Shown one piece after another: positions 42,757 to 55,795 of a DNA stretch of 64,000 nucleotides. A program made the translations under genes and the position numbers. The first letter of the stretch is position 1. The number at the start of each line of letters is the position of its first letter. The DNA comes from Tremella fuciformis (Eukaryota; Basidiomycota; Tremellomycetes; Tremellales; Tremellaceae): assembly GCA_032768795.1 (NCBI GenBank), contig CP136491.1, forward strand, positions 1,178,001 to 1,242,000, in the 5' to 3' direction. The notes under the pieces are model-generated. The model did no database searches. It had not been told where the DNA came from and saw only the letters and a list, made by a program, of their open reading frames with translations.

Positions 42757-44519
42757 TCACATCAAAGTGGACATGGCAAGACCGACAAGGCCGACGAGTA
42801 TGGCGGAGCCGCCAGTCAGGAATGTTCGGCCTACTAATCAGCACAGTCCAATCCGGGTGCGGAAACTTGGCCTCACCAGCAGCGCCAGTCTGCGAGGTAC
42901 CAGAGGCCGCTGCGGCCGAGGCCGTGTTGGACGAGCCAGAACCCGCGGATCCAGAGGCAGTCGAAGAAGAAGTGGCATTCCCGCCATTTGCAGCGACGAA
43001 CGACTGCAGGTCGGGCACCTCCTTGACACTGTCCATGGTGAAGTTGCTGCCGTCCGACGCCCCGGGGAGCATGGTCGGGTTCATCGCGAAGAACAGGCGC
43101 GAATAGAGGTGGTTCTCAATAATGACCTCCTTGGTGATGATCTCGGTGATGCTGCCCGACATGTCCCAGCTACCGCCCCACGACCACGCATTGGTGCCCT
43201 GGCACGCTTGCTTGACGACGGACACGGTGGCGGCGGGCGCCGAGCCCGAGCTGCTCCAGCTGGAGATCCAGCAGTCCATCGAGTTGCACTTGGAGCTGGA
43301 CCCGCTGTCGCACCCAGAGGACTGGCAGGACGACGAGGGCGCGGTGGCGGTGGGCGTCTCGCCGCTGCCGCTGCCGGCGATCGAGGTGACGTTGGTCGAG
43401 GGCGGGTTGAACATCCCGAACATGCCTTTCTGGCAGTGGTTCGGGACGGTGCAGTAGAAGGTGGACGGGAGGGTGTTGTCCATCGGCGCGGGCTGCGTGA
43501 ACGTGGCTGTGGCGTTGACTGATGCGTCAGCACAGTACCCCTCGAAATGGCTGAGGGAGAACTCACGCAAGCCCGAGTCGTATGCGCCGGTCTTGTTGCA
43601 TACGCCCGTGAACGAGGATGCGGTCACAGAGTGCGGCCCGGCGCCCCAGTGCCACACGATCGTGTCGCCCGGGTTGGTGTTGACTGCGAAAGGCACTACT
43701 CATCAGCTCCATGGACAAGACCCTGCTGGGCGGACTGACCGTATCGCAAGACGCCCTTGGATGGCGCGGTGATGATATGGTGCGTCTTGGTCGCGCTCAT
43801 GCCCGAGGACCTGGTAACCCTCAGCCAGCGCCCATGCACACCGCACATCGCGGAGAGTACTCACGTGCCCGAGCCCGACATGTAGCCAGAGCCGTAGCTC
43901 GACCCGGACGAGCTCATGCCGCCCCCATACTGCGCCTGGCACATCTGCAAGCAGCTGTTCAGGTCGCCGCCGCTCGAGCCGTAGCTGCTGCCCCACGAGG
44001 ACGAGCCCGAGCCGTACGTCGCGGCGGCCTGCGTCTGGACCGTCGTGGTGGCCATGACGATCGTCGTTGCCCCGCCGCACCCTCCTGAGCCGCACTACTC
44101 TCAGCTACAGCCGTGTTCATTAAGCGAGACAGACTCACGCCGCTGTCGGCCATCATGGTGGTTGTCATGCTGTCCCCGCCACACCCGGACGACCCGCACT
44201 GCAATCAGCTCACCTGAGCAAGAAGAATCGTAAGACACTCACGCCGCTGTCCATGGTGCTTTCTGCCATGGCCATGGAAGAGTCGCCGCCACATCCGGAC
44301 GAGCCGCACTGCTCTTAGCTCTCCCTCTACTGGGTTACAGTCTGCACTCACGCCGCTGTCTTGCGAGCCCGACTCGCTCATCATGGACCCCGAGCTCGAG
44401 TCGGAGCCAGAGGACATGTCGCCCGACATGGTCCGCCTGTGGCGAATGGCTTTGGCCGGCGGCGCAGCGTAGGCCGCTCCGAGGAGCGGAAGCACAGCAA
44501 GAAGAGTCGCAGCGAGCAT
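42757..44519 (-). CDS. Extracellular GPI-anchored cupredoxin with duplicated Cys-Gly exons
   Basis: Exons 44519-44352, 44308-44243, 44198-44139, 44094-43865, 43810-43740, 43695-42877 (with a 48-nt intron removing the frame after YDSGL), 42833-42757; 480 aa. Leader MLAATLLAVLPLLGAAYA. Three successive exons begin with a Cys module (CGSSGCGGDS, CGSSGCGGDS, CGSGGCGGAT). Then the blue-copper domain: VLRYVPFAVNTNPGDTIVWH, GPHSVTASSFTGVC, STFYCTVPNHCQKGMFGMFN, giving a His-Cys-His-Met ligand set. A Ser-rich C-terminal stretch ends in a hydrophobic GPI tail (LTGGSAILVGLVGLAMSTLM) recovered only after splicing the last intron. Wall or surface copper protein. Confidence 0.88.
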
Positions 44520-45336
44520 CGTGCTGCGAATTTCTAAGTAGCGTGCGATAATTCTGTGCATCAGCCAGTCATTCCTGTACGAAGGTTAAATCGGTCTCGG
44601 CTCACTTTTCGAAATGAAGTGTTGAAAGACTGGCCTCAAGCACAGTCAAAGAAGTCAAGTAAGTGAGGGGGAGGAGTCGGTCGTCAGGCCGCCGTCTTGT
44701 CAAAAGAGCGATGAGCGCCAGGCTATCTGTCGGCGTGTGAGTCGAGCGCGTAGCGAGCAAGGCGAGCCGTCGCACCGAGAAGTAGAAGCAGAAGAAGAAT
44801 GAAGAAGAAGACGAAAAACGGTCGCGGACCGGGTACAGACGAACGAAGCACAAGAAAGAGAAGAAACTGCGGATGGACGACTGGGATCTCTCTCGTTGTG
44901 GGTATATGTACCTTCCTGCGACCGCGGGTGCTTGCCGGGGATTGCGGATCGGTCGGAAGCTAGCAACATGAGGCCATATCCATTTCCTGGCGATGGGGTC
45001 GTGCGCGCAACCAGGGCCGTTGTGAGGTGAGGAGTGCGACCAGCCCTGAGCCTGGCAGGCGGGCAGCAGCTAAGGCTGCTATATGTATATCATTCCCTGG
45101 GGCTTTCGGACTGGAGCGACAACCCCACTACCGCTGCGCGGCGACGGTTGCGATGGTTCGGAAAGGACGCGACACCGCCACATCCCCGTGGTTGTTACGG
45201 AACGACGGGTCCGTGCGGCCGGGAGAACCGGAGTGTTTCACCTTCTCGCCACGGATGAGGAAATCGGACTCGTGACTAGAAGAACAAAGATACATGTCAA
45301 AAATGATAACGAGCCGAAAGATGCAACTCCAATGCC
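44520..45336. other. Intergenic region upstream of the cupredoxin gene
   Basis: An 817-bp gap with no convincing gene. Purine-rich near 44770-44870 on the plus strand. TATA-like sequences occur near 44900 and 45080 and could serve the cupredoxin gene. The MCM5 3' end borders it. Confidence 0.4.
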
Positions 45337-47871
<2,535 letters not shown>

Positions 47872-48098
47872 ATTGGTGTGAAGACTTGCAGATTGGCCGC
47901 AATGTCAAGAGTTGTAATTCGATGAAGAGGTAAGAGGGTTGGAGGAAACGGTCTGATCATTGGCTTTCCAGGGAGGACGCGACTGTGCCTGAAAGAGACG
48001 CGTTTCGAAATGACGTGTAAATGATCTTCCCACTTTAGCTGGCGATCGTTGCAGCGGTCCCCAACCGAGTCTACACAATACGATACAAGGAAAGAGTG

Positions 48099-48341
48099 AT
48101 GACAACGTCGTCGAGGAGAGGCTTCCGGATTGCCCGACTGTCCCCCTCTCCTCGGTGTCAGCCTTTCAGCCTGTCGGCCTCCGCTTCGTCAGCAATCGCT
48201 CGCCCGTTTGTGACAGCTCGGCCCATCACTCGCTATCTCCATCAGTCCTCGATCAAAGAGTCAATCAGCATTTGGGCCGTCTCTCGACCACACCACATCG
48301 GCACCCTACTCTGGGCTAGCACTGTCTCTCCTGAATGCTGA
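48099..48341 (+). CDS. Possible small protein with mitochondrial-type N-terminus
   Basis: An 80-codon open frame starting 228 bp upstream of MCM5's start and divergent from it. The N-terminus is Arg/Ser/Ala-rich without acids (MTTSSRRGFRIARLSPSP; FVTARPITRYLHQSS), as in mitochondrial presequences. No domain is recognisable and no downstream exon with coding character was found, so it may be a short mitochondrial protein, a first exon, or noncoding. The reading from 48096 adds one more Met. Confidence 0.3.
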   Translation: MTTSSRRGFRIARLSPSPRCQPFSLSASASSAIARPFVTARPITRYLHQSSIKESISIWAVSRPHHIGTLLWASTVSPEC

Positions 48342-50579
48342 TAATGCAGAGCATTCCCTCGTGCACCATGCACCGCAATGTCTCGCCCAGCAGAGAGGGT
48401 TGATCTTAACGAATCGCCCCTTTCCTCGCGCCTTTTTGTGCGCCCCTCGGTATATGTGACTGACGTACTCACGCAGTATCTCTTGCGCGCACGCCGCGCA
48501 AGTATCGGTCGGCCGTACATCTGCGCCCGACACATCCCCACGAAGAAGAAAGGAAATGGGAATGGGAATGGGACGCAGAGCATGTCACTGGTCCGCTGTT
48601 GACTGTACCCGTCTTTGCCTCGAGGCAGGTTCGGTTGCGCCCCTTCTCCCTGGTGGGAGGGCGTAACGTTCAACGAGGTGACCACGAGGCAGAAGGAACG
48701 GACAGGTGTTTTGCTCGTCGTCACGATCCCCTTTCCCGCCGATTCCACCTTTGATCTCCCATCACCTCGGGACCGTCCAGATCCCTCGTTCCCCTCGAAA
48801 GGTGACTTTGTCTGATCGGCCGTATGTTGCCATCTGCCTGTCCAGACTAACAGTACCTAGGATCAGTCGGAAGCCGAGATTGAAGCCCTCCTTTATTCCA
48901 TCGGATCCCTCGGCAAGGACGGGTTCAAGAGGACCAAGGGTGATGATGGAAGGAGAGTCGTCAAAAGGCACTACCGTGATCAGGAGTATCGGCAGACGTC
49001 GACGACGACGACGATGTCGACGACGCGATCAATGGCGAGGCACCTCGGAACACGACGCACGACCTTTGATGTCCTTGCGCACCTCTGAACCTTGCTCCCT
49101 CTTTACATCCTACATCTCTCTCTCTCTTCCGCTTCTTCTTGCCCTTCATCCCCGTCCCTCCCGAAAGCTCTGACTCGTTGCAGTGCCCCGAAGAGACCCT
49201 CGACGTCGTCTGATCCCCTGACATCACCATCATCATCATCCCTCACCACCGCCCACACCATCAACATCATCATCACCATCACCTCCCGTCAATACCTTGG
49301 ATCCAACTCAAGCCACAAAGCTAACCCGCTGCTCGGACGAAACGGATCATCTGGTGCCTACTAGATTCGGACAACCCAGTCAGCCAGCTCGGCGAGCCTC
49401 TGCCCCATTCGAGCGACCACCACTGCTAAGCGAAACGTCGTACTATCTCTCCCCATCCCTACACGCTGGTCCACGATCAACCATCATCCCCAAGTCACCG
49501 TTCAATCGCCCGCGGCCGGCCCGATAATCCGCTGCTCCCCCAACTCACACCAAGATCAGTGGCCGTGTGCAGAGCTCTGCGTTGGAACTCTTCCCTCCTC
49601 TCGACACACCATAAATCCTGACCCCCGACGCCCGATGCCGCCCCCCACGTTCCTCTGCGTCAAGAAGCATTCTCACGGCCTGCCCCAATTGACCGACCTC
49701 GACGGCGGTAGCGGTAACTTCTGCTGAGTATCGAGTGACATCAACGGGCTCGTAACGAGCTGCTGTCTCCCCTCATCAGAGTGGCCGGCCAGCCAGACAG
49801 CGAGTGCGTCGTCCTCGCTATCACTAGCTTGTCCCCCACTCCCCTCCACCCCGTTCGGCCTCATCCGGCAACCTGTTCAGCCGTTGCCACCCATCCTTCC
49901 TTTCAAGGCAGCTCCTCACCTCTTCCATCCAAGTCAGAGCTGGATGCTGGTCGAGCTTGAAAGGGGCTGAAACGCTCTCCTTTCAATATCTCGGCGAAGC
50001 CGTCTCACCACCTCGACAAACGGCTGACCGAGCCCCCGCGTCCCCCACAGCCTCCGTTCATCCCGGGCAAGAGTGGTGATCTAGAAGTGTGCAAGGTCAA
50101 TGGTGAGTCTCCCTTGTCGCTCTTACGCGTGTCACAGCATTGAAAAGAGGACGGGCAAGGGGGTGGATCGACATTCGTTTGAGAATGGGCGATGGTGATG
50201 GAGGTACTGGTGGTGTCGCGGGCGGGCGGGTGGCAAGAAGGGGCACACCAAGGTGAAGGCTGATCAAGGGGTTTAGATCTTCCCCCTCCGGCTCTTTGTC
50301 CCATACCCTCTCACACACGTTTGGCGACTTGCTTCTCTTACCTTCTCGGGTCTTTAGGAAGGGCACGACAGAGCAACCTTAATCAAACGAGCACGACTTC
50401 TGCCGCCGGCCCCACCCGTCCCCGGCCGCGGTGTCAAGAGCCAATCGACCCCACCATCACTCCCCTCCTCGCGGGTATATGAAAAGGGATCCTCATCACG
50501 CAGCCCATTTCCCTCCTCACTCGTCCTCACTGTTCAGTCCATCCGGGAATCCAAACTCCTGCTCGATACCTCGACAGGC
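48342..50579. other. 2.2 kb without a convincing gene; probable promoter and leader of the HSF-type regulator
   Basis: Both strands carry only short, low-complexity frames. The plus strand is pyrimidine-rich, with CATCAT-type trinucleotide runs near 49210-49285 and many short ATG frames that stop quickly, as expected for a long 5' leader. The C-rich stretch 49560-50560 leads directly to the ATG at 50580. A lineage-specific noncoding RNA cannot be excluded. Confidence 0.4.
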
Positions 50580-53001
50580 ATGCCCGCCGTCGCCCAACAA
50601 CAGGCCATGCCCTTTGCTCACTTCCCCACATCCTATCCTATTGCGTATCACCCTTCCACCCCCTCCATGTCGCCCGCCACGATCGATGGCAGCCCCAGTC
50701 GTCCTCGTTGGGCCACCGACACGCCCATTCTCAAACCCAGAGGATATACCTCTCCTGAGCCGTCGCCTCCATTGCATCAGCTGCAGCAGTCTCCACACCA
50801 CCCGTCCACTCCTCTTCCCCTGCTCCACACTTATCAGGCTACGCCTCTCGTGTCGGTCGTGCAGCCACCTCCGTCCACTCCAGCGACGCAGCCCCGCGCG
50901 TATCCCAATCGCATCGCTCTCTATGACTCTCCTACCGGCGAATCAGACCCAGGGGTGACGGAGGGGACCGGCTATGTCAGTCCACAAGAGGTCGATCCTT
51001 TCTTCAACCCAAGCATTCGTGGCACACCACCGCCACCTTCCAAAGGCGGGAAAAGAAGCAGCGTTTCGGCCCAGACGCAGTCGTCGAAGAAGAACGATGG
51101 CAAGCAGGCCACGTTCCTCAGCAAGCTCTACGCGTGAGTCGTCCCCTGACTTGTTCGCTAGGCTGACTGTTGCAGGATACTGTGAGCCACATGATGCCTG
51201 CTAAGTTGACAGAGTGCTGACATCTTCTCCAGCGAACAGCCAGAGTACCACCATGTGAGTCTTTCCGCGCCGAGACATGCCATTGCTCACATCAGATCAT
51301 TCGGTGGGACGAGGCCGGTCAGGTGATCATCATTGAAAAGCCAGACGAGCTCGCCAACAAGATTCTTCCTCTGGTGTACAAGCAGAGCCGGTTTGCGAGC
51401 TTCTCTCGGCAACTCAATGTAAATCGCACGGACTCTATTCTCCGCTCGCGCTAATTCTTAGATCTATGGTTGGATGAGAAAAGTCAGCCTCAGGCACGTT
51501 GAGAGAGGCATATCCGATCCCGACGCTAGCACTTGGTGTATGTCTCTTCGAACATTCAAGGCTCAGCTGATTGACAGCGCACGATACGTTGAGGCGGACC
51601 TCAACGCAAGCCGAGATCTTGAACTTTAAGCGGCGTGTCCCGCCTCGTCCGTCTCAAGCCAAAAAACGCCAATTGTCGTTGGCGGCCATGCGCGATACGG
51701 AGGGCCTGTCGTCTGACTCGGATGACCCGTACTCGCCCCCGGACGCGTACCATCATCACCTCATCCGTACGCATGAGGAGCACCGTCGCGCCTGGGCGCC
51801 CCAACCCCTACCCCTCGGCAGCTCCCATGAACCGCAGATTCCAGTCGCCTCCCTTCCCCAGGCGAGGCCGGCTCCGCATCCAGCTGCTCTCGCCGGGTCG
51901 TCCATCATTCACGGCTCAGCTCCTGCTGGTCTCGCGCCCGCCTTTGTGCTTCGCCCGGCCGTTCGCGAACGACATGCGAGTCCGAGCGGACTAGACGACT
52001 TTGCCTCTGCCTATCGCTCCTCTGCGAGGCCGATCCCTCAATCGTTGGCGGTCGGAACGCCCGCCATCTTCCATCCATCATTGGCGACCACTTCGCCGGC
52101 ATCCGCGCCTTCTCCTGGCATCCATATGGCTCAGACTGCCATGGCTCACATGCGGACAGGATCGGGCGACAACTACTCGACGACTCTGTACAGCCCGTCT
52201 TCCCCGCTAGCCGCTGCAAGCTGGCTTCCTGGCGACATCGAGTCGTCTCCTCACGAGGAGATGTACCGAGTCGACCAGCCCTCCAGCTGGGCAAGGCGAG
52301 GCTTCACCGACTTTGCCCACAACCCGATGCCTCATCCGACACGACCTCCGACTTCATCGTCCTCCTCAATGTCCATGTCCCCCGACACAGCCACAAACCT
52401 GGCTCAGACCCCACTCGCCGCAAGTTTGCCGCTCAACATGGCTGCTCTCACTCCACTTGCCATGCCTCTGGCGAACCAGGCAATGTCGCCAATGGCGGGT
52501 GGTGCGGACGATCCGCCCGCGACTGTCTCGCCCGGTGTATACCAGATCGGCTTCTCCCTTCCATCTCAACGTCCTGCAGTACCCATCGGCTCTCCCGCAA
52601 CGAAAGCCTCTGCCTCGAAGCGCTCGGAGAGGCGCGCGACGGTGACCAGTCCGTATGCGACAATGCCGGTGCGCAGGCCTTTGGTTTACCAGAGTCTCAG
52701 CGAGCACGACGTCAACTGCAGCAGGCGAGGCGAACACAACAGGGTGACGAGTGAAGGAGGGGCCATCTTCGCCGGCACCATCAGCCACAAGTCCGCCGAG
52801 GGGCTCAAGACCCAAGGTGGATGGACAAGGGAAGACTCGCCCGAGGAGCTTGAGGACGAGCGGCGCTCGTTCTGGCAAGACAAGGATCGCGGTCACGACA
52901 GGCAGCCCAGTCCCGACCTGCCAAGCGCCGACATTCGAGGACTCGGTCGGCATCCTTTCGAGGGTATCGGGGTGCTGGAAGAAGTTGGCGTGCAACATTG
53001 A
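50580..53001 (+). CDS. HSF-type DNA-binding transcription factor
   Basis: Exons 50580-51133, 51176-51181, 51233-51254, 51296-51418, 51462-51537 and 51578-53001, 734 aa. A Pro/Ser/His-rich N-terminus (185 aa) precedes the winged-helix domain: ATFLSKLYAILEQPEYHHII, RWDEAGQVIIIEKPDELANK, ILPLVYKQSRFASFSRQLNI, YGWMRKVSLRHVERG. The recognition segment SFSRQLNIYG is the HSF signature. The 6-nt second exon supplies the residues that keep the helix the standard length. The C-terminus is long, Ser/Pro-rich and disordered, without the HSF1 trimerisation coiled coil, so it is nearer Mga1/Hsf-like regulators than heat-shock HSF1. Confidence 0.93.
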
Positions 53002-53538
53002 ATCTTCCCAGCCTCACCCCCATCGCCCGCTTTCTGGCATTGAAACGATCTGTGAAAACTGTGCTCAACGAGTGTACGGCTTTGTAGCAACATCTGTCGG
53101 CCATCTCTGTGCACCCACATCCGCCTGTCACCCCCTCGCCTTTCCCCTCCTAGAAGTATAAAGACTCGATTCGTCTCGTTTCGTCTGCTCGACTCGTGTT
53201 GTATACACTTTCTCTCCGCAATGATGTCCATAGACGCTTCGATCTCGCCATAGCCATTGCCATTTGTCTGTCTGTGTGACACCTCGTAGCCTATCATGAC
53301 GACTAACGATATGCATAGCGTGGTAGTTGCCCCACTTTACTATGGCGAGCCGCCAGCCTCAAAAGTCGAATTTTGGTCCCGATTTTTACCTTTCCCTCTG
53401 ACTCCATCTTTATCTCCATTTTTTACGCGTCATATGCATGCTAGCGCCTTCATCTCACCACGAGACAACTCAGCACATCATTCTACGCGTCCATAGACCC
53501 CAAGATCACCTCTGGGCGTTGTTTGTAAGGCTCTCGCG
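53002..53538. other. Region 3' of the HSF-type gene
   Basis: About 540 bp with no gene. It probably holds the HSF-gene 3' UTR and the edge of the mobile-element remnant that begins at 53539. Confidence 0.4.
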
Positions 53539-54229
53539 ATGGTGGGTTGAATGATCATCGGGGGACACGTGAAAAATGACATGTAGACCGACTCATCGCT
53601 GCTCTCTGAGGTCGACATCACCTGTGTTCGGGATAACATCGCGCACTACACCTCCTACGCCCTCCAGTGGGTCAACACAGACCCACCTGACCGAGATCAG
53701 ACGGCCTTGCCGCGCCATATCGCGTCCATCGAAGGTCTAATCACAGATCTGCGATCTATCGAGATGTCACTGCCTGCCCAGGTCTTTGCCCCGCTCCATA
53801 TCCACCTCACGCACGTCCAGGACATCCTACAGGCCACCCAGGCTTCCACCAATACCCTCCTTGGCCAAAACAAACGCCTTGCGGTCCATACGCTCGAGCA
53901 CACCGGAGCAATGGGACGCCCTAGGATTGCCTGCTCTGAGCAGATGATTATCGATCTCCATGGGCTTGGTATGAGCGAGAGACAGCTTGCCAAGCATCTA
54001 CAGGTGTCCCGAGCCACCCTGCAGAGGCGCAAGCATGCGCTTGGCCTGCGGAGGAACCCTCAGGATGCTCTGACGGACGTGGAGGTGCAGGCGGTGAGTC
54101 TTACATCAACCTGCGGCGGGCATGACCGCTCGAAAGTCTCCATCAGAGCTCGGTACTGACGGCTAGGAAGTTGATAGGTGCTGGAAGGAGGGTGGCGGCA
54201 TGGAGGGCTACCGTCTGGTGATGGCTGCT
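53539..54229 (+). pseudogene. 5' part of an integrase/transposase-like gene, cut by a retrotransposon
   Basis: The model has a first exon of just ATG (53539-53541), an intron, exon 53587-54093 and a third exon that starts near 54167 and is broken at 54229. The conceptual protein begins with an all-helical region (SLLSEVDITCVRDNIAHYTS; IEGLITDLRSIEMSLPAQVF; APLHIHLTHVQDILQATQAS) and then an HTH segment GRPRIACSEQMIIDLHGLGM plus SERQLAKHLQVSRATLQRRK. I recognise this arrangement from the N-terminus of basidiomycete integrase-core transposon proteins. The catalytic part would lie beyond the gypsy insertion and is not in the window. Dead in its present form. Confidence 0.6.
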
Positions 54230-54664
54230 TGTCACGACGGCCACGCCCTCGACGACCTACGCACGTGACCGACACCTCTCACGTGGCCGACACGTGACCT
54301 ACCTCGGGCTGGAGAACCTCGACGAGGGAGTAGACGTTGGATGAACGCGCGACGACGGGAAGCAGGCGCAGAGTCATATAGGATGCCCCGGGCGCCCGTC
54401 GTAGTTCTTCAGCACTCTCGAATTGAGTCTCATGGATCACCATTGACGATCTCACTCTCTCCGTGGCACGCAGCGTGGCTGAGTCGCACTCACGCTGTAT
54501 CCTCGACGACCTTGTTACCTCGACGACCTTGTAACCTCGACGAGGATCCAACCTCGACGAGGATCCTACCTCGACATCCTCGTTTCTACCCCTTTATCCT
54601 TTATTCTTGACTCTGATATTGTGCGAGAGGGCCTCTGCCAACGGGAGAGCGCAGCATCGTGACA
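54230..54664 (+). repeat. Gypsy 5' LTR
   Basis: A 435-bp segment bounded by the inverted octamers TGTCACGA and TCGTGACA, the TG...CA form expected of an LTR. Five 17-bp-spaced CCTCGACG boxes lie at 54501-54579, just before the probable transcription start. The partner LTR lies outside the window, so the right-hand boundary rests on the inverted ends only. Confidence 0.65.
54501..54585 (+). repeat. Five 17-bp tandem units in the gypsy LTR
   Basis: CCTCGAC begins at 54501, 54518, 54535, 54552 and 54569, an exact 17-bp period. The middle units contain the palindrome CCTCGACGAGG. Position just upstream of the presumed R region suggests promoter elements. Confidence 0.75.
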
Positions 54665-54673
54665 GTATCAGAG
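54662..54673 (+). promoter_or_regulatory. Possible self-primer binding site of the gypsy element
   Basis: The 12 bases ACAGTATCAGAG at the LTR/internal junction are complementary to 54611-54622 (CTCTGATATTGT) in the LTR, 11 Watson-Crick pairs and one G-U. No TGG-type tRNA primer site follows the LTR. This is the geometry of Tf1/sushi self-priming, but it is not proven. Confidence 0.4.
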
Positions 54674-54715
54674 AGTGCTGTTACCTCTTCGCACAACCAC
54701 GCACACCCGGGGCAT

Positions 54716-55795
54716 ATGCCCATCGAGACTCGACGTTCGACATCACTCAACCCGAACCACGAGCACCAAGCTTTACCACAGTCCCTTCGTCTTCCTCCTG
54801 CTAGCCGGTCTAGCACACCCAACAACATGGCGGATCAGGCTTCCCTCGCTCAGATCCTGCAACAGCTCGTTGCCATCGAGGCTCGACGAGCCAACTCCCC
54901 CGCTCCCTCGACCAACGCATCATCGAGCGAGCCGAAGGCCAACCCGCCCGACACTTTCGATGGCTCAAAGCCGGAGAAACTCGAAGGATTCCTCATGCAA
55001 TGTAACATCGTCTTTCGGCTACAGCCTTCGAAGTTCACAGAGGAGTCCAAGGTCATTTACGCCATCTCCTTTCTCAGAGGATTCGTTCAGGACGCTATCC
55101 AACCTCTCGCGTCGGGAGACGAGCTCGACGAGAAGATCAGTAGCTTCCAGAGGCTGTCGAAATACTTGAGGGACAACTTCGGAGACCCCGACATCAAGGG
55201 GACCGCTCAGAGGCGATACTTCGACTTGAAGCAGACCGGATCAGCGGCAGAGTACTTCGCGAAGCTTAGGGAGTACCTGGCGGTCTTGGGATGGGAAGCC
55301 AACGAGCAAGCTAGAGCTAGGGCGCTCGAGGGCCTCTCAGACAATCTTTGAGACGAGGTTGCTCGGACCACAGTGGAGCTGGAGACCTTCGGAGAGCTTC
55401 AGTCCTATGTCATCAAGTTGGACAACAGGCTCAGAGCAAGGGAGGCTGAGAAGAAGGCAGAGGTCAAGCGGTACGAAGAAGCTCGACGACGACCAGCCCC
55501 GACTACCCAGCAGCAAGCTGCTCTCCCTGCCTCGTCGACCTACCGACCTCTCCCGCCGATCCCGTCGACGCGTCCATCGCCAGCCCCTAGTGGCCCGCCT
55601 GGTTTCAGGTCAACGCCTCCTGGAGGTCTCGACCCTGCCGAACGTCAGAGGAGGAACGAGCAGCGCCTCTGCTTCCGATGCGGCGGAGTCGGTCATTTCG
55701 CCAACGCCTGTGTTCCCGGGCAACGACCTCCCGTTCCTCGAGGCAGCCCTGCACCCGGCCGACCTATCGTCAAGCAGGAGGACCCAAAAGCTTGA
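54716..55795 (+). pseudogene. Gypsy gag with one in-frame stop
   Basis: Starts at ATG 54716 or 54827. The retrotransposon Gag region (FDGSKPEKLEGFLMQCNIVF; AISFLRGFVQDAIQPLASGD; YFAKLREYLAVLGWEAN) is followed by TGA at 55349-55351 and continues in the same frame with DEVARTTVELETFGELQSYV and a CCHC zinc knuckle LCFRCGGVGHFANAC, ending at 55795. A single CGA-to-TGA transition at a CpG would explain the stop. Otherwise intact. Confidence 0.85.
55783..55789 (+). promoter_or_regulatory. -1 ribosomal frameshift heptamer CCCAAAA
   Basis: In the gag frame the site reads C CCA AAA immediately before GCT TGA; slipping back one base enters the pol frame as CCC AAA AGC TTG. This fits the X XXY YYZ rule and the measured offset between the gag and pol frames. 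Confidence 0.7.

Noticed and set aside
48242..48748. 168-codon minus-strand frame
   Set aside because: Low-complexity, no domain, overlaps the small plus-strand frame; likely chance.
54501..54585. CRISPR-like array
   Set aside because: The spaced repeats are short promoter-type boxes in an LTR of a eukaryotic element; no cas genes and no unique spacers.
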